NCBI RefSeq assembly: GCF_027706725.1
Contig: NZ_JAQFWQ010000003.1
Coordinates: 80,155-144,154, forward strand
Length of the DNA: 64,000 nt
Source: Nocardiopsis endophytica
GTDB lineage: Bacteria > Actinomycetota > Actinomycetes > Streptosporangiales > Streptosporangiaceae
Direction of reading: 5' to 3'
Made by a program: the position numbers and the translations under genes. The notes below the pieces were generated by a model, which had not been told where the DNA came from, searched no databases, and worked only from the letters and a program-made list of their open reading frames with translations. Every line of letters begins with the position of its first letter. The first letter of the stretch is position 1. This document shows, in pieces, positions 1 to 7,864 of the stretch.

Positions 1-586
1 TCGACGACTCGGGGATCCACAGCCGGGCGACCAGGACCAGGGCCGAGACCGCGAAGAGGTGGCCGTACATGATGCGCCCGGCGACCGCGCCGAGGTCGCC
101 GAAGAGCATGCCGATGAGGATGGCGGCGACGATCCCGACGACCCACAGCCCCTGGGACAGGCCGATCATCCGTCCGCGCTTGTCGTCCGGGGCGGCCTCG
201 CCGATCATGCTCAGCGAGACGGGCAGGTCCGCTCCGGACGCCAGGCCCAGCAGCGCGAGCCCGATGTAGAGCGGAACGATCCCGGTGGAGGCCGTGAGCA
301 GCAGGGCGGCCGCCGCGAACACCACCATCGTGACCGTGAACACGCGGCGGCGGCCGAACCGGTCGCCCAGGCGGCCGCCGAACAGCGCCCCGATCGCGAT
401 GCACACGGTGAGCAGGGCGGAGAGCCGCCCGATGTCGGTGCCGGTGAGGGAGAGCCCGTCCTGGAAGAGGACCAGGGCCGTCCCGGTGCCGGCGATCGCC
501 GACGCGTCCAGGTACGAGGCCGTCCCGAGGATCCATGTGACCCCCCATGCCTGCCGCACGGTGAGACCGTCGCTGCCGATCTTCAT
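1..586 (-). CDS. MFS transporter, C-terminus cut off by window edge
   Basis: Major facilitator superfamily permease moving a small solute across the cytoplasmic membrane. About 195 N-terminal residues are visible. They begin MKIGSDGLTVRQAWGVTWIL after a good ribosome site (AGGGAGGATC). They contain the MFS motif A loop RLGDRFGRRR and at least five hydrophobic helices, with PDDKRGRMIGLSQGLW between helices 4 and 5. The reading frame runs off position 1, so roughly half the protein is missing. It is divergent from the LacI-type repressor gene, with a perfect palindrome in the shared promoter, so control by that repressor and a sugar-like substrate are reasonable inferences. The substrate cannot be read from the sequence. 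Confidence 0.85.
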   Translation of the reverse strand, partial: MKIGSDGLTVRQAWGVTWILGTASYLDASAIAGTGTALVLFQDGLSLTGTDIGRLSALLTVCIAIGALFGGRLGDRFGRRRVFTVTMVVFAAAALLLTASTGIVPLYIGLALLGLASGADLPVSLSMIGEAAPDDKRGRMIGLSQGLWVVGIVAAILIGMLFGDLGAVAGRIMYGHLFAVSALVLVARLWIPESS

Positions 587-643
587 GATCCTCCCTGAGG
601 CCGCCGCGTGCGTGAGCTGCACCACGTCGATGGGTGGCGACGC

Positions 644-655
644 TAACACGTGTTA
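644..655. promoter_or_regulatory. Perfect 12-bp palindrome, candidate LacI-family operator
   Basis: TAACACGTGTTA is a perfect inverted repeat centred on CG, as is usual for LacI/PurR-type operators. It lies between the divergent MFS gene (58 bp from its start) and the LacI-type gene (65 bp from its start), so one bound dimer could control both. The assignment to the neighbouring repressor is inference from position. Confidence 0.6.
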
Positions 656-720
656 ATAAATCGTTTCAAGAGCGGAGCGGCCGAACGTGGGATCCTTGAC
701 CGAAGGAGGTGGGAGAAGCG

Positions 721-1722
721 TTGAGACAACGTGTCACCAGCCATGATGTCGCGAAGGCGGCGGGAGTGTCCCGGACGACGGTGAGCTTCGTCCTGAACGG
801 TGCGTCCGGGCAGAGCATCCCGGAGGCGACCCGACAGGCCGTGCTCCGGGCCGCGCGCGAACTCGGGTACGTCCCCTCGGCGGCGGCCAGCGCCCTGCGC
901 TCGGGGGGTGTCAGCAGGCTCGTCCTGGTCCTGGCGCCCGACTGGGAGCCGGCGGCGGTGACGGACACCGCCCTGTCGGAGCTGACCCGGGAGCTGCGGA
1001 GCCTGAGCCACGCCACCCTCGTCGCCCGGTCCGCTGAGGACCCGGACGACCTGGAGCTGGTCTGGCGCACGGTGTCGCCCGCGGCGGTCGTCTCGCTGTT
1101 CGACCCCTCCCCCGCGGTCCGGACGCGGCTGGAGCGGATGGGCGTCCCCCTCATCGAGGTGTTCCTGCACAGCTACGGCGACCGCGCCGCACACGAGGAC
1201 GTCCAGTCCGAGGTCGGCCGGAGCCAGGCACTCCACCTGCTCGAACGCGGCGCGGACCGGCTCGCCTACGTCCATCCGGCCGGGGTGCGCGAACCCGCTG
1301 TGCCCCTGGACCGGCTCCGGGGCGCCCGCGAGGCGTCCCGCGCGCACGGGGGCGGCGAGGTGGAGGCCGTGACCGTCCCGGCGTTCGGGGCGCCGGCGCT
1401 CGCCCCGATCCGCGGCCTGCTGGCCCGCCGAGGAGGAGGCCGCCTCGGAATCTGCGCTTACAACGATTCACTCGCCGTCGCCGCGGTGACCGAGGCGGCC
1501 GCGGCGGGCATCCGCGTCCCGCAGGACGTGCTGGTCATCGGTGTGGACGACGACCCGGTGACCGAGGTCGTCCGGCCCACGGTCTCCTCGGTCCGGTTCA
1601 ATGCCGGGGCGCACATGAGGAGGGTGGCGGCCGCCGTCGCCGACGCGGTCGGAATGCGGCGCCCCCGCCCCGTCCCGGCGGACCCCGTCGTCGAGGTCGT
1701 CCGGCGCGAGTCGACCTCCTGA
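721..1722 (+). CDS. LacI/PurR-family transcriptional repressor
   Basis: DNA-binding repressor with an N-terminal LacI helix-turn-helix (residues about 3-25, VTSHDVAKAAGVSRTTVSFV) and hinge (ATRQAVLRAARELGYVPSAA), then a periplasmic-binding-protein-like effector domain ending in the usual GVDDDPVTEVVRPTVSSVR stretch. The length of 333 residues is normal. I chose the TTG at 721 because the GTG at 709 lies inside the Shine-Dalgarno sequence AAGGAGGT. It is divergent from the MFS gene, and the palindrome at 644-655 is its likely operator (autoregulation plus control of the transporter). The inducer is unknown. Confidence 0.9.
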   Translation: MRQRVTSHDVAKAAGVSRTTVSFVLNGASGQSIPEATRQAVLRAARELGYVPSAAASALRSGGVSRLVLVLAPDWEPAAVTDTALSELTRELRSLSHATLVARSAEDPDDLELVWRTVSPAAVVSLFDPSPAVRTRLERMGVPLIEVFLHSYGDRAAHEDVQSEVGRSQALHLLERGADRLAYVHPAGVREPAVPLDRLRGAREASRAHGGGEVEAVTVPAFGAPALAPIRGLLARRGGGRLGICAYNDSLAVAAVTEAAAAGIRVPQDVLVIGVDDDPVTEVVRPTVSSVRFNAGAHMRRVAAAVADAVGMRRPRPVPADPVVEVVRRESTS

Positions 1723-1801
1723 CGCCCGGACCGCTCCCGCCCCGGACCGCCCCCGCACCGGACCGCCCCCGCACCGGACGGGCACCGGGGCGGAGGCGGC
1801 G

Positions 1802-3775
1802 TCACGGGCGGTCGTCGCGGAAGACCAGGACCAGTGCCCTCAGTGCCAGGACGCAGCCGACGAACAGCAGGACCCCGCCGACGAAGGTGTACAGCGGCAC
1901 GTTCGGCGCCATCATCGGGCCCCGGTCGCTGGTGATCAGCAGGATCGACCCCAGCACGGCGGTCGCCGCCATCGCCGCCAGCACCACTTGGCGCACCAGC
2001 CCGGTCAGGAACCGCTGGCCCTCCGGGTCGGCGAACGGGCGGACGGTGACGGTGAACCGGCCCTCCTCCAGGTCCTGGGTGATCCTGTCGACCCGGCGGG
2101 GCAGCCGCTGCAGGGTCGGCAGCAGCGACATCAGCCGCGCCTCCAGCGACTCCCGCAGGGCGGCGCCCGACATGGCCTCCTCGGCGATCAGGCGGCCCTG
2201 CCTCCGGGCCGCCTGGATGAGGTCGAGGTCGGGGCTGATCGCGGCCGCCGTGCCCTGCAGCGCCGTCAGCGCCCGGAAGGCGGCGGCGATCTGCGGCGGG
2301 ACCGAGAAGCCGTGTCCCAGGACCACCGGGAACAGCTCGGCGAACACCTCCGCGCTCCCCCGGCCGCCCAGACCCGGCCGGAAGCGCAGCACGAGCTGGC
2401 CCACCTCCCGCTCCAGGCGCCGCTCGTCCAGCCCCTCGGGGCGGCCCAGCAGGTCCACCAGGGCGTCGGTCGCGCCGATGGCGTCGTCCCGGTCCACCGC
2501 CGCGAGCAGCAGCCCCAGCGTGGTGCGGGCGCCGCTGTCCAACCGCCCCACCGACCCGAAGTCGAGCAGGGACAGCGCCCCGTCCCGGGCGACCAGGATG
2601 TTGCCCATGTGCAGGTCGGCGTGGAAGACGCCGCTCACCGAGATCTGCCGCAGCACCTCGCCGACCAGGCGTTCGGCGATCTCCCGGCGCTCGTCGGCGG
2701 TGAAGGCGTCCAGCACCGGCCCGGCGTCCCCCACCGGGACGCCCCCGACCCGCTCCATCACCAGCAGGGTGCGCGAGGAGTACTCGGGGTACACGGCCGG
2801 GACGCGCACGCGGTCCCCGTCGACCTCCGCGGCGACCGCCCGCATGTTGTCCAGCTCCACGCGGTAGTCCAGCTCCTCCTCCAGGGAGTCCGCGAACCCC
2901 TCGGTGAGCCGGTGCACCCCCAGCGCCGCGCCCCAGGCCGTCGAGCGCTCCAGCCTGCGGCCCAGCCGCAGCAGGATGTCCATGTCCGCCTCGACCTGCC
3001 GCTGCGCGCCGGGCCGCTGCACCTTCAGCACCACGCGGGTGCCGTCGTGCAGCTCGGCGGCGTGCACCTGGGCGACCGAGGCGGCGGCCAGCGGTTCGGG
3101 GTCGACCGACGCGAAGACCTCCCCGACCGGCCGCCCGAGGGCGTCGGCGACCGCGCGCTCGATGCGCGGCCACGGCTCGGGCTCGGCGCGGGTCTGCAGC
3201 GCCGACAGCTCCCGGGTGAACACCTCCGGGACCAGGTCGGGGCGGGTGGAGAGCATCTGGCCGAACTTGATGAACGCGACGCCCGCCTCGTTGAGCGCTG
3301 CGGTGAGCGAGCGCGCCGTCTTGGCCATGCCCTGGACCGGGGCGGTGCGGCGGCGGCCGCGCAGGTAGCCGCCGAGGCCGTGCTTGACCGCGATGGCGGT
3401 GATCCGCGCGTACCTCCGGGCCCGCCGGCGGCGCGCCTTCCACCCGGTCACCAGCGCCAGCGCCGGGGGCAGGGTGCCGGTCGGCAGGAACAGCTCCAGC
3501 AGCACCAGCGCGATGAGGCCGAACAGGAAGACCCAGACGACGGCCAGCCCGGCCAGCAGCATGTAGGGGGCCGGGGACGCCTGGACCGCCTCGACGGTGA
3601 ACGGCAGGCCGGACGCCCGCACCAGGACGATCGCCGCCCCGTAGGCGAAGGTGAGCACGGTGAGGGCGACCAGGGCCGTCCGCGGCCAGCCGATCGGGAC
3701 ACCGAGCGTCCTGCGTGCGAGCGCGCTGGTCACCACCGTGAACAGGACGAGCATGACGAGGCCGAGCAGGTCCAT
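1802..3775 (-). CDS. ABC1/UbiB-family atypical kinase-like membrane protein
   Basis: 657-residue member of the UbiB/ABC1/ADCK family, atypical kinase-like proteins tied in other organisms to isoprenoid quinone metabolism and lipid homeostasis. Family motifs are plain: KFGQ (FIKFGQMLSTRPD), the alanine-rich AAASVAQVHAA loop, the VVLKVQRPG lysine, ELDYRVE, the catalytic-loop HADLHMGNI and LLDFGSVGRL as the DFG motif. Unusually it carries about three N-terminal membrane helices before the kinase domain, plus two helices at the C-terminus, so it is membrane-anchored at both ends. The start is the ATG at 3775 behind GGAAGGACACGG; longer upstream readings lack a ribosome site. No quinone gene is adjacent. 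Confidence 0.88.
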   Translation of the reverse strand: MDLLGLVMLVLFTVVTSALARRTLGVPIGWPRTALVALTVLTFAYGAAIVLVRASGLPFTVEAVQASPAPYMLLAGLAVVWVFLFGLIALVLLELFLPTGTLPPALALVTGWKARRRRARRYARITAIAVKHGLGGYLRGRRRTAPVQGMAKTARSLTAALNEAGVAFIKFGQMLSTRPDLVPEVFTRELSALQTRAEPEPWPRIERAVADALGRPVGEVFASVDPEPLAAASVAQVHAAELHDGTRVVLKVQRPGAQRQVEADMDILLRLGRRLERSTAWGAALGVHRLTEGFADSLEEELDYRVELDNMRAVAAEVDGDRVRVPAVYPEYSSRTLLVMERVGGVPVGDAGPVLDAFTADERREIAERLVGEVLRQISVSGVFHADLHMGNILVARDGALSLLDFGSVGRLDSGARTTLGLLLAAVDRDDAIGATDALVDLLGRPEGLDERRLEREVGQLVLRFRPGLGGRGSAEVFAELFPVVLGHGFSVPPQIAAAFRALTALQGTAAAISPDLDLIQAARRQGRLIAEEAMSGAALRESLEARLMSLLPTLQRLPRRVDRITQDLEEGRFTVTVRPFADPEGQRFLTGLVRQVVLAAMAATAVLGSILLITSDRGPMMAPNVPLYTFVGGVLLFVGCVLALRALVLVFRDDRP

Positions 3776-4181
3776 CCGTGTCCTTCCGGGATCGGGGCCG
3801 AGTCGGCGCACCGGCGGTCCCGTGGGGGCGTCCCCGACGCGGTCACGGATCGCCGCCGACAGGTGGCATGGTGCGGGAGCGCCCGCCCGCACCGTCGGCA
3901 CGCTCCCGTCGGCGCGGGCACGGAGCGTGCACGCCGACAGCGTAGAGCCGGTGGTGGCGGCCGGACGAGAGGACGCCCGGAATCTCGCTCCCAAGGGTGA
4001 GAGGGCCGGCCCTGAGGAGGGACCCCGCAGGGCAGGGCGGCCTCCGGCTTCCGGGAGACGCCTCGGTAACGACTCGGCACGCTCGGAACCCCCGGCCGGG
4101 TCCCGGCGTCCAACACCGTTGCCCAACGTGCGGCCCCATGCGGGCCGGGGCCGTGGTGACAACGGATGAGGTCGTGGTCTC
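3776..4181. other. 406-bp divergent intergenic region
   Basis: This gap separates the divergent UbiB-like and DUF5685 genes and must hold both promoters. It is almost as GC-rich as the genes around it. I could not pick a convincing -35/-10 pair, a long palindrome or a structured RNA in it. Confidence 0.4.
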
Positions 4182-5447
4182 GTGTTCGGAATCCTGCGCC
4201 CATGTCGGCACTCCCTTCCCGGTGGACTCGCCGAGGAGTGGATGTCCCACATGTGCGGGCTGTGTCTCGCTCTGAGGGACGACCACGGCCAGGCCTCACG
4301 GATCGCGACCAACTACGACGGGCTCGTCGTGTCGGTGCTGACCGCCGCCCAGGCGGAGGAGTGCGCGGGCACCCGCCGCGCCGGGGCGTGCCCGCTGCGC
4401 GGGATGCGCGGCGCGGACGTGGCCGACGGGTCGGGGGCGCGGCTGGCGGCCTCGGTGTCGCTCATGCTGGCTTCGGCGAAGATCTCCGACCACATCGCCG
4501 ACGGCGACGGCGTGTACGCCCGGCGCGGGGTGCGCGCGCTCGCGGGGCGGGTGGCCGAGCGGTGGCGCCGGGGGGCGCAGGAGTCGGGCGACGTCCTCGG
4601 CTTCGACGGGGAGGGCCTACTCGCCGTGCTCGACCGGCAGAAGCGGGCCGAGGAGGAGGCCGGTCCCGGCACGGACGTGCTGGCGGTGACGTGGCCGACC
4701 GAGGAGGCGACGGGCGAGGCGTTCGCCCACACGGCGCAGCTGGCCGGGCGGCCGGGCAACGCCGAGCCGCTGCGCGAGGCGGGCCGCCTGTTCGGGCGGA
4801 TCGCGCACCTGCTGGACGCGGTGGAGGACCGTGAGCGGGACCGTGAGCAGGGGGCGTGGAACCCGCTGACCGCGACCGGCACGGAGCCCGAGCGGGCGCG
4901 CGAGCTGTGCGACGGCGCGGTGCTGGGGGTCCGGCTGGCCCTGGAGGAGGCCGAGTTCGCCGATGACCGCCTGGTCCACGCGCTGCTGGTGCACGAGCTG
5001 GGCCGTGCGGTCGACCGCACGTTCACCGAGGCCGGGTACCCGCAGGACCCGAACCGGCACGGACACGGGTACGGGCATCCGCACCACGACCCCCGGCACC
5101 GGCAGCACGGGCAGCACCCGCACCGGCGGGCCGACAGCGGCCACTCCTACGGCGACCACTACGCCACGACCGGCGGCTCGTCCGACTCCTCCGACGGCGG
5201 CGGGGACAAGGACGGAGGGAACTGCTGCGAGACCTGCCTCAGCTGCGGGGACACGCCTCCGCTGAACCAGCCCTACCGGCGGGGCCTGTTCAGCGGCTGC
5301 GCGGTCGCGGTCTTCATGTTCTGCACGTGCCAGCTCTGCTGCCGCGACCCCCACCCCGGCCCCTGGTCGGGCAAGTCCCGGGACGCCTGGTGCAACCTCT
5401 GCGAGTGCTGTGAGTGCTGCAAGTGCTGTGAGTGCTGCAACCTGTAG
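4182..5447 (+). CDS. DUF5685 family protein with cysteine-cluster tail
   Basis: 421 residues starting at GTG with MFGILRPCRH, which matches the start I recall for DUF5685 proteins of actinobacteria (MFG.LRPCRH, then CGLCLALRDDHGQ..R...NYDGLVLSVL). The function is unknown; conserved cysteines in the first 40 residues suggest metal binding. The first 280 residues look helical and globular. A low-complexity segment rich in His, Gly and Ser follows, then about 20 cysteines. The last 18 residues read CNLCECCECCKCCECCNL, encoded by repeated 9-mers of the form GAGTGCTGY. The protein stands alone, divergent from the UbiB-like gene. A metal-storage or redox role for the tail is inference. Confidence 0.85.
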   Translation: MFGILRPCRHSLPGGLAEEWMSHMCGLCLALRDDHGQASRIATNYDGLVVSVLTAAQAEECAGTRRAGACPLRGMRGADVADGSGARLAASVSLMLASAKISDHIADGDGVYARRGVRALAGRVAERWRRGAQESGDVLGFDGEGLLAVLDRQKRAEEEAGPGTDVLAVTWPTEEATGEAFAHTAQLAGRPGNAEPLREAGRLFGRIAHLLDAVEDRERDREQGAWNPLTATGTEPERARELCDGAVLGVRLALEEAEFADDRLVHALLVHELGRAVDRTFTEAGYPQDPNRHGHGYGHPHHDPRHRQHGQHPHRRADSGHSYGDHYATTGGSSDSSDGGGDKDGGNCCETCLSCGDTPPLNQPYRRGLFSGCAVAVFMFCTCQLCCRDPHPGPWSGKSRDAWCNLCECCECCKCCECCNL

Positions 5448-5479
5448 ACGGCGGGCGGGCGGCGGGGGGCGCGGGCGGG

Positions 5480-6109
5480 TCAGCCGTCCGCACCCGGAGC
5501 CGCCCCGCCGGTCCGGGTGAGGCCGGTGGCGACGATGTCGACCAGCAGGTCGAGGATCTTCGGGAGCTGTTCGGGGTCGCCGAGGCGTTCGGCGAACACC
5601 GGGACCAGCAGCACGCACTGCAGGACGCCGATGATCGCCTGCGGGTCGGCCGCCACCAGGTCGTCACGGTGGCGGCCGAGGTAGTCGGACAGCGCGGTCG
5701 CGGGGTTGTCGCCCATGGCCGCCATGCGCGCCGGGTCGAGCTTGCGGGCGACGGCCTGCATCTCCTCGGGGTGGGTGGTCAGCCGGCGCCACAGCGGGTT
5801 GGACGACAGCTCCTCCAGAGCGGCGTGCAGGAACCGGCGCAGGCCCTCGCGCACGTCGGGGGAGGTCAGCAGGGCCTTGTCGATGACCCGGTCCTTGACC
5901 TGGGCCGCCTGGCGCACCATCAGCTCCAGGTACAGGTCCTCCTTGGAGTCGAAGAAGACGTAGAAGCTGCTCTTGGCCACGCCGGTGGGGGCCATCAGCT
6001 CCTCCAGGCTGGTCTTGCGCATGCCCTGGCCGGTGAACAGCCGTTCACCGGTCTCCAGCAGCACGCCGGTGATGCGGGCCTTCTCCTCGGCGGTGAACGC
6101 GGGCGGCAT
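5480..6109 (-). CDS. TetR/AcrR-family transcriptional regulator
   Basis: 209-residue repressor-type regulator. The N-terminal helix-turn-helix covers about residues 8-55 (EKARITGVLLETGERLFTGQ, then TSLEELMAPTGVAKSSFYVFF and DSKEDLYLELM), followed by an all-helical ligand domain resembling the TetR_C group seen next to transport or redox genes. I start at the ATG at 6109, behind GGGGGACAGG; an in-frame ATG ten codons upstream (6139) has no ribosome site. It follows a small membrane-protein gene in the same direction by about 50 bp, so the two probably form one unit driven from the promoter near 6719-6747. The ligand is unknown. Confidence 0.88.
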   Translation of the reverse strand: MPPAFTAEEKARITGVLLETGERLFTGQGMRKTSLEELMAPTGVAKSSFYVFFDSKEDLYLELMVRQAAQVKDRVIDKALLTSPDVREGLRRFLHAALEELSSNPLWRRLTTHPEEMQAVARKLDPARMAAMGDNPATALSDYLGRHRDDLVAADPQAIIGVLQCVLLVPVFAERLGDPEQLPKILDLLVDIVATGLTRTGGAAPGADG

Positions 6110-6161
6110 CCTGTCCCCCTGTGCGACCAGATCGTTCATATGGTTTCAGATGAGCATACCG

Positions 6162-6671
6162 TCAGCCGCGCAGGGAGAGCCGCATCCCCCGCCGGCGGGC
6201 GACGACGGCGATGACCGCCGTCATCACGGCCGCGCCCAGCCCCAGCGGCAGGACGGTGGCCAGACCGTCGGCGCCGGAGTTGGCGATGGTCCAGGCGATC
6301 TTGAGGCCGAGGCCGCCGTTGATGACGACCAGCCCCCAGCCGAGCGACCGGAACCAGAAGGCGGCGCACAGCCCGCCGAGCATCGCCGGGATGAGCGGCA
6401 GCGTCAGCCAGGTGACCCAGGAGGGGTCCGCGAACAGCTGCTTCTCCATCTCCAGGACGCCCTCGATCCTGGGGTCGACGCGCCCCGGCGGCGGGGCGGG
6501 GAACCAGAAGAAGCTCGACAGCATCGCCACGATGGCCACGGCCAGCCCCACCGGCCGCTGCGTCCAGCAGAAGTAGGCGATGGGCAGGAAGAACAGCGGG
6601 CGGATGTACCAGCTGAGCGGGTTGAGGTGCCGCGGCCAGGCCCAGCTGAGGAAGTCGGCGATCAGGTCCAT
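6162..6671 (-). CDS. Small four-helix membrane protein, unknown function
   Basis: 169 residues with about four to five hydrophobic helices (for example YIRPLFFLPIAYFCW, VGLAVAIVAMLSSFFW, WVTWLTLPLIPAMLGGLCA, ATVLPLGLGAAVMTAVIAVV). The start ATG sits behind GGGAGGAGACCCGTC. It belongs to no family I can name; similar small integral membrane proteins sit beside TetR regulators in actinobacteria. Here it is the first gene of a probable two-gene unit with the TetR gene downstream, so it is the likely regulated target of that repressor. Whether it is a transporter or an enzyme is open. Confidence 0.75.
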   Translation of the reverse strand: MDLIADFLSWAWPRHLNPLSWYIRPLFFLPIAYFCWTQRPVGLAVAIVAMLSSFFWFPAPPPGRVDPRIEGVLEMEKQLFADPSWVTWLTLPLIPAMLGGLCAAFWFRSLGWGLVVINGGLGLKIAWTIANSGADGLATVLPLGLGAAVMTAVIAVVARRRGMRLSLRG

Positions 6672-6718
6672 GACGGGTCTCCTCCCGGTCGGTCGGGGCG
6701 GCGCCCCGCTCTGCATCC

Positions 6719-6747
6719 ATAAAAACAGATTGGAATTTTGTTTTCAA
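6719..6747 (-). promoter_or_regulatory. Promoter with overlapping inverted repeat (TetR operator candidate)
   Basis: Read on the minus strand there is a -35 TTGAAA (6742-6747), a 17-bp spacer and a -10 TTTTAT (6719-6724) upstream of the small membrane-protein gene. An inverted repeat AAAACA / TGTTTT (6722-6727 and 6739-6744, 11-bp spacer) overlays both elements, the arrangement expected for TetR-type repression. This is the most AT-rich stretch for several hundred bases on either side. Confidence 0.6.
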
Positions 6748-6796
6748 GAGCGGGAGGGAAGAGCCGCCGGCGCCCCAGGCGACGGCGGCGCCGGCG

Positions 6797-7798
6797 TCAG
6801 GTGCAGGTCCTCCGGTAGGCCGCGGTCGGGGGCAGGTCCTTGATCATGCCGTCGAAGCCCAGGTCCGCGTGTTCACGGCAGGCCCCGTCCTCGTCCACCG
6901 CGCCCTGATAGTCGACCGCGAACACGGCCTTGCCCTGGTCGATGAAGGGCGTGAGCTCATCGCACTCGTCGAACTGCACGCACTCCTCCGGCAGCGCCCA
7001 GTCGAAGTGCTCGGCCAGCTCGGCGGCCGAACCGGGCTGGTCGTGGCCGTTCTTCATGCCGACCGACAGGCCGCGCGCGTGCGCCTGCTCCGCCAGTTCG
7101 ACGTACCAGGAGTGCTGGTCCTCCAGGGTGATCGGGAACCCGGGGTCGTTGCCGAGCGGGTTGTTCTGGTCGGGCTCGACGCCGTCGCAGCCCAGCTCCT
7201 CGGCCAGGTCGAAGCGCGCCCAGATCACGTCGGTCCACGCGTCGCGCTCGGAGGCGCGGATGTCCATCCAGCGCTCCTCCTCCCAGCCCGAGCTCCAGCC
7301 CAGCGCCGAGCCCTCCTCCGGCTCGGCCGGGCGGTCCGGCACGTCCTCCAGGTCCTCCTCGTAGCCGGGGAACATGTGGGCGTCGGGCCGGTAGTGCTCA
7401 TAGGCGCCGGTGTCGATGTAGCAGATGACGACCGGGCGCGGCTCGCGCGCATGCAGCTCGTCGACGGCCCCCGCGAGCGGCCCGGCGGGCACCTCGACGA
7501 CCTCGCCGCCCGGGTAGTGCAGCTCGGAGCCTTCCGGGGCGACCTCGAACAGGTCCAGGTCGTACATCTGCGCCTCGACGTCCAGGTCGTAGGGCTCTTC
7601 GAGCTGCCATTCCCAGGAGGAGACCTCGCCGGGGGCGGGCGTCCACCAGTCGTCGGCGCCGGGGTCCGGGCCGGTGTCCGGTCCGGACCCCGTCGTGCAG
7701 CCGGCCAGCAGGAGCACGGCCGAGGCGGCCACGGCCGCGAGGCGGGCGCCGCTTCTTCCTGACGGGGAGAGCGAGGGCTTCGAAGGTTCAGTAGGCAC
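6797..7798 (-). CDS. Secreted GH114-like endo-alpha-1,4-polygalactosaminidase lipoprotein
   Basis: 333 residues. Residues 1-33 form a lipoprotein signal peptide ending in the lipobox LLAGC, so the mature enzyme should be lipid-anchored outside the cell. The rest resembles glycoside hydrolase family 114 (TM1410-type TIM barrel, polygalactosaminidase): WQLEEPYDLDVEAQMYDLDL, VICYIDTGAYE, MDIRASERDAW, LGCDGVEPDQNNP and AVDYQGA match the family layout. The start is a GTG. It lies 66 bp downstream of the GH43 gene in the same direction and is likely co-transcribed under the LacI-type palindrome at 9004. The actual polysaccharide substrate is not proven. Confidence 0.85.
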   Translation of the reverse strand: MPTEPSKPSLSPSGRSGARLAAVAASAVLLLAGCTTGSGPDTGPDPGADDWWTPAPGEVSSWEWQLEEPYDLDVEAQMYDLDLFEVAPEGSELHYPGGEVVEVPAGPLAGAVDELHAREPRPVVICYIDTGAYEHYRPDAHMFPGYEEDLEDVPDRPAEPEEGSALGWSSGWEEERWMDIRASERDAWTDVIWARFDLAEELGCDGVEPDQNNPLGNDPGFPITLEDQHSWYVELAEQAHARGLSVGMKNGHDQPGSAAELAEHFDWALPEECVQFDECDELTPFIDQGKAVFAVDYQGAVDEDGACREHADLGFDGMIKDLPPTAAYRRTCT

Positions 7799-7864
7799 GA
7801 AGCCATGACGCCCGGCTCGGGCCGACGGTTGTCCGCCTACCGCCGCCCGTCTGGCGCCGCCCTT

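Noticed and set aside
1733..1790. Short CCGGACCGCCCCCGCA-like direct repeats after the LacI gene
   Set aside because: Three imperfect GC-rich units of about 15 bp with no structure or context to support a function.
1988..4000. Very long open frame opposite the UbiB-like gene
   Set aside because: Gln/Arg/Pro-rich antisense translation typical of high-GC DNA; the minus-strand gene has clear kinase motifs.
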